Positions 36,501-46,497 of a DNA stretch of 64,000 nt are shown here, in pieces. Position numbers and translations under genes: made by a program. The stretch's first letter is position 1, and every line of letters begins with the position of its first letter. Source of the DNA: Anthostomella pinea (Eukaryota; Ascomycota; Sordariomycetes; Xylariales; Xylariaceae); the NCBI GenBank assembly GCA_963556695.1, contig CAUWAG010000011.1, positions 248,001 through 312,000 of the forward strand. The letters run 5' to 3'. Under the pieces are notes generated by a model. The model saw nothing but the letters and a program-made list of their open reading frames with translations, was not told the origin of the DNA and made no database searches.

Positions 36501-38528
36501 TTTGCCGACGATATATTGCACAGCACTGTACGCTATCCAGAACCGCGCTCATTTACGTAGCGGTGAGTCAATATTGGTGCATTCCGGTGCTGGCGCTCTG
36601 GGGATCGCTGTGATTGCCATTGCACAGCGCGCCGGTGCGGTCGTGTATACCACCGCCGGCTCAGAAGCAAGGAGGAAGTTCCTCGTCGATGCTCTCGGTA
36701 TACCTGCCGGCCACGTGTTCAACTCCCGAGACGACTCATTCACGACCGGAATTGAGACAGTTACGAAAGGACGTGGTGTTGACGTCGTCGTTAACTCGTT
36801 GGTCGGAGATCTCATGCATGCGAGCTGGCGCTGTCTGGCCCCGTTTGGTCGCTTCGTGGAAGTGGGCAAGCGCGAGATAGTCGACAACGGAATGTTGGAA
36901 ATGCACCGTTTTGCCCGCAGTACGACCTTCACGGCATTCGACTTGTCGGAGATGTTCTTCCAAGAAGGCGAGTACTACGAAGGCCTGTTAGCTGGGTGAG
37001 TCAACACTGTGTCCCAACATCTGCTTGATGTGTTTCACCAGCTAATAAATTTATTTCTTATGTAGCCTGGTCAGGGACGTATTCGAGATGTACCGCTCAG
37101 GTCAGATCCGACAGGTACCTACCACGACGTTCGATGTATCCCAGATTGCGGAAGCGTACCGGTATTTCTCCTCCAAGGATCGTATTGGAAAGATCGTCGT
37201 GTCTCTCGAAGACCAAGAGAGCCTCTTATCGGTGAGTACTGTCTCTCGGCTCTCGCGCACCAAAGCAAAATATGCTGAATCTTTGTCTTCAGGTCGCACC
37301 TTCGAGATTCATGAGCATCTTCAACTCAGAAAAAGTGTACCTGCTTGTGGGTGCGCTCGGGGGCTTGGGACAGAGCTTAACGCAATGGATGATGTCCAGA
37401 GGCGCAAAGAGGTTTGTTTTTCTCCAAAGGTCCGGATGTGACAAGCCAGGGACCCGGGAGTTCGTGGATCACCTTCAACGAGCAGGCGCGCTGTTGACTG
37501 TTGTCAAAGGTGACGTGACCGTCTTGGACGATGTTGCGGCAAGCGTTGCAGCCTGCAGAGCTCTCGGGGGACCTCTAGGTGGCGTAGTACAAGCGGCAAT
37601 GGGCCTCCACGAAGATCTTTTTAGCCGCATGACCAGCGTCAGCTGGCATGCGAGCGTACGACCGAAATGGGCTGGCACATGGAACCTTCACGCTGCTATC
37701 GACGGCTATGACGAGTCTCTCGACTTCTTCTTGATGACATCTTCAATGAATGGAACAGTGGGCTTACCTACGGAGAGCAATTACTGCGCTGCGAACGCGT
37801 TTCTTGATGCCTTCGCATTCTGGCGCAGGAGCCAAGGAAAACCTGCCACGTCCTTGGGGTTGGGAATGATTTCCGAAGTGGGATACGTTCATCAGAACCC
37901 CGACATCGAGGCGCTCCTGTTACGAAGGGGCACCCAACCGCTGAGTGAGGATGATTTCCTCCAGCTTGTTGATCTTTCCCTTGGAGGAGCCGGGACACAA
38001 CACATGAACTCATTTTCTGAGATGCCGGCTCATATGCTTTCTGGACTGGAGACTACCGGCATCCGCAAGTTCTTTGAACAGGGGTTCGAAGTGTCCCATT
38101 CGGTGATCAATGACCCTCGCTCGTCCATCTTGGCGGCAGCGTTAGAGGCCAGCCGAGATGCAGCAGGACGGAGTCAGGATAAGACCTCGGATATCGACGA
38201 ACTAGTGATGAGGATCCCATGGCTCAAAGGCCTACCAAAAGGCGCTTCTACCGTTCTTGGAGCAGAGAAGAACGCGACGACATTGAAGGAGTCCATACTG
38301 TCAGCTTTACGGCGGCGGTTCTCACACCTCTTGCTCACGCCGATGGACAACATCGATAACAAAAGACCCTTTGCACAGTTTGGGATCGACAGCATGATTG
38401 CAGCTGAGTTCCGAACATGGCTCTGGAACTCATTCAAGGTCGATGTGCCCTTCCTTGACCTTTTGAGTCATCATGAGTCCTTGGGTACTGTCGCAGAGTT
38501 CATCGAAGAACAATTGCTAAAAACATGA
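30501..38528 (+). CDS. Highly reducing type I polyketide synthase (KS-AT-DH-vestigial MT-ER-KR-ACP)
   Basis: Eleven exons: 30501-30594, 30657-30890, 31066-31304, 31378-31686, 31750-31960, 32065-33017, 33089-35243, 35302-35514, 35575-36995, 37066-37231, 37293-38528; about 2,409 aa. KS: TLDTACSSS (Cys ~196), ETHGTGT (His ~330), FGHSEAASS (His ~368). AT: GYSSGE (Ser ~666) and AYHSPW. DH: DHKIESQVIFPAAGY (His ~990) and HPLTIDACLQ (Asp ~1178). A short methyltransferase remnant (VSVGTGSEHTA) is only ~150 aa long, so C-methylation is unlikely. ER (~1670-1998) has LVHSGAGALGIAV. KR has GALGGLGQ and SNYCAANAFLDA (Tyr ~2160). ACP has FGIDSMIAAE (Ser ~2364). There is no release domain, so release must occur in trans. 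Every junction is in frame except exon 2/3, which carries one surplus nucleotide. All other catalytic residues are present. Confidence 0.92.
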
Positions 38529-38554
38529 TTCCAGTATTCGGAGTTATCCCAAGC

Positions 38555-38695
38555 CTATTATGGTGCCCGTTCGGCTGGATGGCACGGGTATACACAAATC
38601 AACCGTTGCTACTCTGGCTATAGCTGATCGCATTGCGAGGGGCATAGCAGCGAAGTATGGCTTGGGACCGGACCGGAGCCGGGCGAGGAGATGAC
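38555..38695 (+). pseudogene. Relic of a second GMC oxidoreductase, last ~40 codons
   Basis: Immediately after the PKS stop a frame reads LDGTGIHKSTVATLAIADR and then IARGIAAKYGLG, ending in TGA at 38693-38695. It matches the end of the GMC gene at 26120-26184 (VTVMAIADRVARGIAANY) in sequence and position in the protein. The catalytic Asn-Pro motif just before it is lost. Nothing of the rest of such a gene is visible upstream, since the PKS occupies that space. It indicates a former duplicate or a rearrangement at the locus. Confidence 0.7.
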
Positions 38696-40742
38696 CAGAC
38701 TCACGAGAGGGAGGTAGAAACTGCGTTGGGAGAGTTAGGGTGAGGTGATCAGGTATAGGGACATTAATGCTGGTATCTGCGGCGGAGGGGCGGCTGCTGG
38801 GGCCAATGAGGGTGGCTTAGCGGCGCAATACAAGATATGAGACATGCACAAGGGTCTCGAGGAGGGATTGAGAATAGGCGCGTTGGTTGACATGATGCTT
38901 GGGCATCACCAAAGGCTAGAAGACATTGATGGTGCAGAATCTGTGAGTGCTCCGAACGATGCTTGTGGGTGGCATGATTTGAACGGTAGATTTGTTGAAG
39001 ACACCCGATAAAGTAGTACCTTAGGAAGCACGCTGGTTTTGGTGCCAGACGTGATCAAGAGCGACCTATCTGTTCCGCTGCCAATAGATGCCCCTTTGAG
39101 GGCGGTTTCGGCACCATTTGGACTGCAGGGCCTACCAGCTTTGTGGACCCAATGGATTTATGGGTGTTCTAGAATAGGGGTGCTAGTCATTGGGTCCGGA
39201 CTTACCTGTTGCCAAAACCGCCTTCAATTGGAAGGGGTTAACGGGCGGGAGTGGGTCACTGGTGATTCTGTCCATGTGGTGACTTATCGGTGAGGCAGGT
39301 AATACCTCAAGGTAGGTAGGTAGGTACTGTGGGTGTCGAATCGCAGCTTCTAGCTTCGTTTGCTGTACCTGCGTTACCGATGTCGTCAATGAAGCGGCAT
39401 TGTAACAATCTTCGCTTCGATAAATTAATACTCGATATATCTCAGAGTTTTTACTCTGTATTGCTGCTATCTTGATTATGAACCTAGGTTTGGTAGGCAG
39501 GGAGCACTAGTGTCACTACCCCTAAACGAGCATGTGATGAGGGCCTGTCCGTCCATCAGTTCAGCCCCTTTATAGGTCTGATGTCGCATAGATGGCGGTT
39601 GTCGACGACGAAGGCTTGTAGTATGTGAGATGGACTGATTCGAGTTGAATACCTTGTCGATGTAATGTAGCCTATTATGATGTAGAGTCGTCGTGGGAGC
39701 AAAAAAGGGGAACATGACGAGAGATGAGGCACACTGACAGCCAGCTACGCACTCCCACCTCCAACAGCCCAGCACATGGCCGAAGCAAGACCCTGCATGT
39801 CAAGCTGTGCTTCCTATGCCCCTCGAGCGCGAGACATGGACGTCCCCTAGCACATCCTTTGCATAGACATTGCCTCTCATCCGGGGGATAATCTTCCCCT
39901 TTTGTGGTCTCACTTTGCGGTCTATCACCATGTGGAGTGACTTTCAGAGCCCCCGCTCGAGTCTGGCCAGGCGGTCTCTTGTGTTGTCCGTTCGGTTGCT
40001 TATCTTCATGCTGTTTTCACTGGGCCAAGTTATCAGTGTAAGTTTCTGATAAATGTGACCGCAGGCCATAAGGGTTGGAGCATCCCATTGGATGTGGCAA
40101 GTCACGCATGTGTTGGTTCTGAGCAAGGAGATAGACAGATCTTCCGAGCCAAGTTGTATCGCGCCTCAAGTCTGGGACTGGCTGCCAGACCGATGTCCTT
40201 GGTCAATAGCGGTAACCCATACTGACCTAACACCTGGTAGTCCCTGTTATCATACACCTTCGACTTAGTGATGACGTCGGTTGCCATATCAAACGGACCA
40301 GTCGCGCTGTGAAGGCTACATTTGTCAATGCGTTGGTGTCGAAGTGACGAGTGGATTCATTGTGATGGAAACACGTATACATAGATCGCCCGCTGGCTTA
40401 TCACGAAGCCGTCTACCTATACCGGGCCATGCTTTTCATGTAGCGAGGTTCGAGCCAGATTTAGGGGGGAGGATGCGTGGGGAGGATGCGTGGGCACTTG
40501 TTGTCCGTGCTCACCGTTTGCACAGTATCGGCTACCTGCTGGTCCAGTCTACCATGGAGACTGGGACACCTCTCGACCTATCAACTTGTAACCCGAACGT
40601 GGGCTTACTCCTACGGATTTCGTTTTTATTCATAGCTGCCCTCCCACCCCCGCCCGCCTTGAAGTATACACTTGGACGTGTGTCGCTCGAACATCAACAT
40701 CCAAGCACGGCGTACTATTTCCACATTGATCCTACCTTCAAC
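38696..40742. other. No gene recognised
   Basis: About 2 kb with only short, unrecognised ORFs. A short (GGTA)n tract lies near 39312. No tRNA or conserved RNA was seen. Confidence 0.5.
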
Positions 40743-41034
40743 ATGCCAATTACGAACCCGACTGTGGCCTTTCCCGTCCTTGGATGTATATTCGCCCTCG
40801 CGGTTTTGGTCGTGCAATTCTTCATCGGTAAAAACGACCAGGGACCCACGCTGATGCCCGAATTTGTCCGCCGGCTATGGGGCTTACAGCCGTTCTTTTC
40901 AGTATCCTCGTTGCTATTCTGGATCTTATCGAAGACCAAGGTACGTGGCGAGGCCCAAGGAGTCCTCTATACAATGGCCCTATGTCTGGTGCCGTACTCG
41001 ATCCAGTGTGGCGATGTAAGTTGTGCTCAAAAAT
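40743..41034 (+). CDS. Possible small membrane protein, partial or misannotation-prone
   Basis: The ATG at 40743 follows a plausible leader and opens with a hydrophobic helix (FPVLGCIFALAVLVVQFFIG). Read straight on it gives a second helix and ends at a TGA at 41034-41036. Alternatively a 62-nt intron (GTAAAA...TTACAG, about 40828-40889) would join the first helix to the frame AVLFSILVAILDLIEDQGTW followed by PMSGAVLDPVWRC. I cannot choose between these models. No family was recognised. Confidence 0.3.
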
Positions 41035-41080
41035 GAAGTGCCGTGCTTACTGGGCATGTAGGTCGTTTTTCTTGTGCAAC

Positions 41081-41527
41081 TCACACCAACAGATTCACCA
41101 CATCCATTACTATAACTAAAGCATCGCTACTTGCTTTCAGTTCGACTTTCAGCTTCTCCAGTTCGTCTTTACCAGAAGCCGCCCACTGGACTTTTTTGGC
41201 GGCCAGGGGAAGGTTGTACTTTGCAAACAGCTCGTCAATGCCCGTGGCGACATCGGTGCACTTGACGACGATTCCTGAAAACATGTCGTGCAATGCTTTG
41301 GGTATCCTGTCTTCGAAGCCACTTTGCAAGAGATCAACCCTGCCCTTAAACGAATCGAGTTCCTGGCTTAGGGCATCTATGCTGGGTTGGGCCGATCGCA
41401 TGTCTTCCATGACTTGGTGTGATGCCTTCTGTTACAACGCGTATTCGTTGGTTCGTAACACCTTCCTAGCCTTGGCAATAATGCCACATAAAGTAAGAAC
41501 TGCCATAGTAATCGATAATGGATCCAT
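41081..41527 (-). pseudogene. Fragment of a fungal STAND/ankyrin-type N-terminal domain
   Basis: The minus-strand ATG at 41527 gives MDPLSITMAVLTLCGIIAKA, then after one TAA at 41432-41434 the same frame continues (ALSQELDSFKGRVDLLQSG, CTDVATGIDELFAKYN, KKVQWAASGKDELEKLKVEL) to TGA at 41081. This pattern (MDPLSI start, S-x-EL-x-SL, then a VxW..K.ELxxLrxxLe helix) is the helical N-terminal domain that fungi place before ankyrin or NACHT modules. The stop replaces a likely Gln (CAA to TAA), and no effector module follows, so it is a dead fragment. Confidence 0.55.
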
Positions 41528-41962
41528 TGTAATGGAGAGCTCGTAATGTATATTATGTGTAACTGAATGTGATTGATCTCGTGACTTCATCTGCCAGTAG
41601 GTATCAAGGCTGTCGTTTCAGGCTGTGCCATAGAACGTGAGATCATGGGGGGAAGCCCCATGAGATATCAGAACAATATCGCAGCTCTCTTGATATTGTT
41701 TCAACCATCTCTTCCACCCGTTTCCATGCGGGGTTACTCCAATAGTGGCTGAGGCTGCACTGCACATCCGCGGCCAATGGACAGTCCCTTTCGCACCGAA
41801 CATTAACGGTTAAGTGTGATTCACCAGGTACACTGCCCTCATGCATGGTGCGTGGCAATCATAGCTGTCAATGCGACTCTAGGGGTGTATCCCAATTCTT
41901 CCAGAGATGTGTACAATCTGGATTCGGCAGGTCTTGTTAAATAGGCTACTAGCATTCTGTGC
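41528..41962. other. No gene recognised
   Basis: Sequence between the STAND-type fragment and the mariner. Only short overlapping ORFs. Confidence 0.5.
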
Positions 41963-41964
41963 TA

Positions 41965-43313
41965 CACTGACCCTCCAAAAGTCTCCGAGCATCCACCACG
42001 CTAGTTTCAAAACGCGTGTACGCGCTCGCGACCCCCTTCCTTCTTCACCTTTTATTTACTTAACACCAAAACGATGGATTTACCAATGGTTGGTACAATT
42101 CTGACCAAAAATCGCGGGCCAAACCAGGAATTTACTTCCGAAGCTCGTGCAGCTATTGTGGCTGCCAGGGCAGCAGGCGCAAGGCGCGACGATGTCACGA
42201 GCGCGTTCCATCTGGATCGGCCTCAAACCGTGACCGACATTATTAACACTGTTAGAGAGCATAACACCACGGTCTCTTGACCTCAAGAGGGAGCCATAAG
42301 GACTCTAAACAAACATAAAGAAACTCAGCTAATTAAAATGGTACAAAAGTACCCCAAAATTACCTATAAAGAGCTCAAAAAAGGGAACAGGGTCTTTAGC
42401 TCTTATACCACTATTAAGCACATTCTTCGCACTTATAGGCTTCACAAGTAAAAGGCAGTAAAGCGGATCAAGCTTATAAAAGATGACGCATAAGAGAGGC
42501 TTGTTTTTTATAATAAATATGACTCTCCGGAGGCTCTGGAAGAGCTGATGTGAACGCTCTTCTCAGACGAAGTCACAGTCTAGAATTCACCTGATAATCC
42601 GGGTAATTGGGTCATCTGCCTCTCTTCTGAACGTTATAGACAGGATCTCATGAACCCTTGGAGCCATGGGAGACCCCGTATTTCCATTATGTGTTGGGCC
42701 TTGATCTGGTTACGCGGCGGAGAAAGTGGCCTAAGCAAAATCATCTTCTGTAAGCCCGATGAGGATGCTCCTTGCGGAGGAGTATCTTCAGCTTCATATC
42801 AAGACGTTCTTGAGGAAGGGCTCCTTCTGTTCTACGAGGCTGAGGATCCTTTTATGCAAGATAACACTTATATCTATCAATTTGGGGGCACTCCAAAGTG
42901 GCTAGAGGAGCATGACATCTGGACGATCAATTAGCCTGTTCACAGCCCTGATTTGAACCCGATTGAGTACGTTTGGGTACTTCTAAAAAAACAGATATAG
43001 AGAATCGAGCCTGATTTTGCTGATTTAAAGACTAATATTGCCCACAAGGCATATGCCAGACAGTTAATCAAAAGGGCGTGGTCAGAGATCGATCCTGAGG
43101 ATGTACGCATTCTCGTCAAATCTCTCGGCAACCAAATTGCCACAATGAAAAGGGCAGGCGGTTGGTACATACACTATTGAATAGTTTATATAATACAGTT
43201 TTTTCTATATTATTACAGTGAGAGATGGGTGCATAGTGAATGCTGAAAGTTGGAGCATGTAGGCGTGTAGGACTGATTGAAAAGTGGGCTCGGAGACTTC
43301 TGGTCGGGGAGTG
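41965..43313 (+). mobile_element. Tc1/mariner transposon, DD34E
   Basis: Imperfect inverted ends (CACTGACCCTCCAAAAGTCT at the left, CACTCCCCGACCAGAAGTCT read inward from the right) are bounded by TA at 41963-41964 and 43314-43315. It is 1,349 bp long with a single transposase frame. Size, target and catalytic spacing are those of the Tc1 branch. Confidence 0.88.
42074..43180 (+). pseudogene. Tc1/mariner transposase with seven nonsense codons
   Basis: One frame of 368 codons runs without frameshift from ATG 42074 to TGA 43178-43180. It has an HTH region, a first Asp in LFSDEVTV, a second Asp in QDNTYIYQF and a Glu in HSPDLNPIEYVW; 34 residues lie between the second Asp and the Glu. Stops at 42278 (TGA), 42449 and 42491 (TAA), 42551 (TGA), and 42581, 42932 and 42998 (TAG) can all be explained by CGA, CAA or CAG (or TGG) transitions. 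The catalytic triad is intact but the gene is untranslatable. Confidence 0.88.
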
Positions 43314-43315
43314 TA

Positions 43316-44767
43316 GCAGTCCACTTTCACCCCGTTCAACAGGTCCAACCATCATCTCCAAACTGGAAATACAACGCAATTCAGTTTAGCTTTATTAGTC
43401 CTGGCCCTGGTCCCTTGCACTGCTCCGTCCAAAAGAAAATTTTTAAATTTTTTTTTTGGATGGATGACCGGTGCATATAGGTAGAATATCTACTGCCCCA
43501 TGCAGCTTATGAATCTGGGGATTGTGGGTCTTCCAGTCTCTCTCGACCCGCATTCTGAGCATTCTCCCGCCTCGACCGACGACAACCCACTCAACTTGAC
43601 GGTCGAGGACAACAATTGCATTCGAGTAGTTCGAGGTGCACACCTCTCAACTACTTCGCCACATGCCTTCCTTGAGACCTGCCCAGCATCATTTGGAGCA
43701 AGCTGGTGCACCTGGGCGCAGAAAGGATTGACGACTGCGACCACGACCGTAACGCCGACTACAACCACGAGAAATACGGTGCTGCCGTTGCTAGGCAACC
43801 TGAACCCAGAGCCACCATGTCCCCCCTGCAGTATATACCTATCCTGCATGATACACCTCCCTAGGCCCTTGCGAAGTGGAAATACTCCAGCAAATCCGCA
43901 GCCTGTTTTAAGCGCCAGATATGCAGTTTAAACTAGTGTGACAGCCATGATGTGCTTGACAAGACCCTTGGGCCTTGATGCTGCTATCTTTGATTGGTTT
44001 ACTTGCTTGAGACCCTGGCACTGCTGCCTAGCGCTACAAAAGCAGAATTGATTTGTTGTTGCTATAACTCGTTTGAACCCCTCACCGCTACAGTTAAAGG
44101 GTCGCTTTCCATGCTCTGTCTCTTGGCCCACGGGGAGTCGGGGAGTCGGAGCCCGCCAGGACTATATAGTATGGATCGAGAGAAACTTAGCAAACATCTC
44201 AGTGCTCGCCGTGGACCCTGGCGCTATGGCTACGGCATAGTCCGTTAGAGCACCTGGTTCGTCGGTGTCATAGTATTCCGAGTATTCGCAGTCATCCTCC
44301 CCAGGTTCTTACTACTTCTATACCCCAACGGTACCTGGCGCGTGCCAGGGAAGTCTGCTCGCGATGTTCTTGCCGTTGCTTTTGACTGTGGTCCGCCACC
44401 GCTCACCGAGCAACCCAAAGGTCTTTCACCTGAACGGCTCGGAGCCTGGTGAATACAATTTCGAAGCAAAGGACCCCCATGGAGGGAAAGGTGATTTGAG
44501 AAGGCAGTCTTCGACTCACGCAGCTGGAAAGAGGTGAGAACATGGGCGGCCCTTGATAATGACAGAGTGTCATCCAGTGGTACAGCGGCGCCAGTGCCGG
44601 ACGACGACTTCCCTGTTGTCGATCAACCTCAAGTGACATCTCTCCTCGAGACGGCAGTATTCAGAGCCGCGTAGACGATCGCTGCCAGTTCCGGAGGATG
44701 ATCCTGCAACTGGTGTAACATCAAACCGAAGAAGCATCACGGCGGCAAGCCTCAGTATCTACGTGAC
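43316..44767. other. No gene recognised
   Basis: Overlapping ORFs on both strands at 43490-43931 have Thr- or Val-rich low-complexity translations and no recognised domain. The rest shows nothing identifiable. Confidence 0.4.
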
Positions 44768-44915
44768 AGAGAAATGCCGGCCACACTCTTACCAAAAACA
44801 ACTATTTTTCTTGGCGCCCCGCTGTTAGGGCGCAACCTCTATATCTGCACTGAAACAGGCATTTATTTCAGTACCTGACTATCCTTGCCAAGGCGCAGAA
44901 AAATTTTCTCACAAG

Positions 44916-46497
44916 CTGGATAGCACCCCTTCACGATAGGCCCCCAAATACGCCAGTGGCCGTCCCAAAGACGACTACTGGCGGCGTGCTCAAATCCCCG
45001 GTCCCTAAAAGAACATATGGCCCGGCAACCCCAAGCAAGCTCCGCCAGGCACTGCTCGACGACATCAACAGCAGCCCGTCACAGGTCTCTGAGGCTGACT
45101 TCACTATTGTTTCCCCTCTGAAAAGAAAATCCTGAAATATTAATACTAGCAGCATCATTGATATGGAAGTACCTCAATCAAACGAAATCTCTACAGACCA
45201 AGCCATTGGAGGCGATACAGGGAACAAGGTCTCTTCCTCAAAGTGCCAGGACCAAGTAGCCAAAATACTGGCTAAAGACAAGCATCTCTATGAAGCCAGG
45301 ATGACAATGTTTCAAGAGTGTGCTGCAGCAGTCGATAAGACACTGGAAAAAGCTGGAACCGAACTATACTCTCATGCCAAGGAGTTCAGCACTTTCTTCT
45401 CCAAATGCCTGAACAAGTGGCTAGAAACCCGAGATCTGACCACAAGAAAGGCCACTTCTGGGGGGATAGAAATAGGGAAGCCCACCATGACCTTTGCCCA
45501 AGCTGTCTCCTCTGGCCAACGACAGCATCCATGAACAGTCAACACTATCATGAAGAAAACACAGCCTAGTGCCCTCATCACTATCAACCAATTGAAGAGG
45601 AAACAGGATGATCTCTGGGTCTTTGTCCGCATGGATAATAGCCACCTTGAGCCTTATGGAATCAAGTCTACACTAAACAGAAGACTTAAGCTCCACCCTT
45701 AGGAGCTTAGAGAAGTGACACGTTGTCCTTCTGGTTTTACCTTACACCCAAGGGACAAGCCAACTCAGGCTAAGCTTCTGGCTTTCCAAGAAGAAATTGC
45801 CGACATTCTCAAGGCACAAAAGATTGAGACCCACACAGTCTGGCATCATTACAAGGTCAATAGATGCCTAAGAAAGGTCATCAGTGCAGAAGGGTTCATA
45901 ATCGATATTACTGACACTGTTGTTACCGATGAAGTTGAAGCCCAAACAGGCGACAGACCTCTGAGGTGCATACTCTCAAAGAACACGATTGATTCTGATC
46001 CAGAAACTACATGGATAATCTCTCTGCCCAGTGCAGCAAGGAAACCATTCACGCTTTTTGCCCACTCAATGACCTCAAGGCATATTCAACACACCCCCAA
46101 GGTTCACCAGTGTGCAAGCTGCTTCAGATACCATGGTAGGAATTACCGATGCGAAAAGCAAGTATGTGCACACTGCGCCAACACAGTACACCAGGGAGAG
46201 TGCGAAAAACCAATCCCAAAGTGTGTCAACTGCAAAGGACCTCATGCTGCCAACTTCGACAAATGCCCTGCCCGCCCCAAGGTTGTGAAAGGTACCATCC
46301 ATAAGCACACATGGGAGCAAATCCAGGAAATAAGGCTAGCCGGAGAAAGAGCCAGATCCAAGGCCTTCAACGAAGCAGGCAGAAACCAAGCTGGGTCAAC
46401 ACCTAGCAATAATAACAAAGACACCACAATGCAAATCGACACAATAGATACAACTCATCCCAGAGATGCCGATACCATTGTTGTCAGTCAATGTTAG
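44916..46497 (+). pseudogene. LINE ORF1, Gag-like protein with zinc knuckles
   Basis: One frame extends from about 44916 (original start unclear) to TAG 46495-46497. It has TGA near 45133, TGA near 45532 and TAG near 45700, each a likely CGA or CAG original. The N-terminal part is Pro/Thr-rich, the middle helical. The C-terminal third has three Cys/His knuckles (CASCFRYHGRNYRC, CAHCANTVHQGEC, CVNCKGPHAANFDKC). ORF1 proteins of this group bind the element's RNA. The frame overlaps ORF2 by seven bases. Confidence 0.85.

Noticed and set aside
40430..40460. tRNA-like GGTTCGAGCC word
   Set aside because: No matching acceptor stem or D/anticodon arms around it; no tRNA gene could be supported anywhere in the window.
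43490..43931. Overlapping ORFs on both strands as genes
   Set aside because: Low-complexity Thr/Pro or Val-rich translations on both strands, no domain and no start or splice support.
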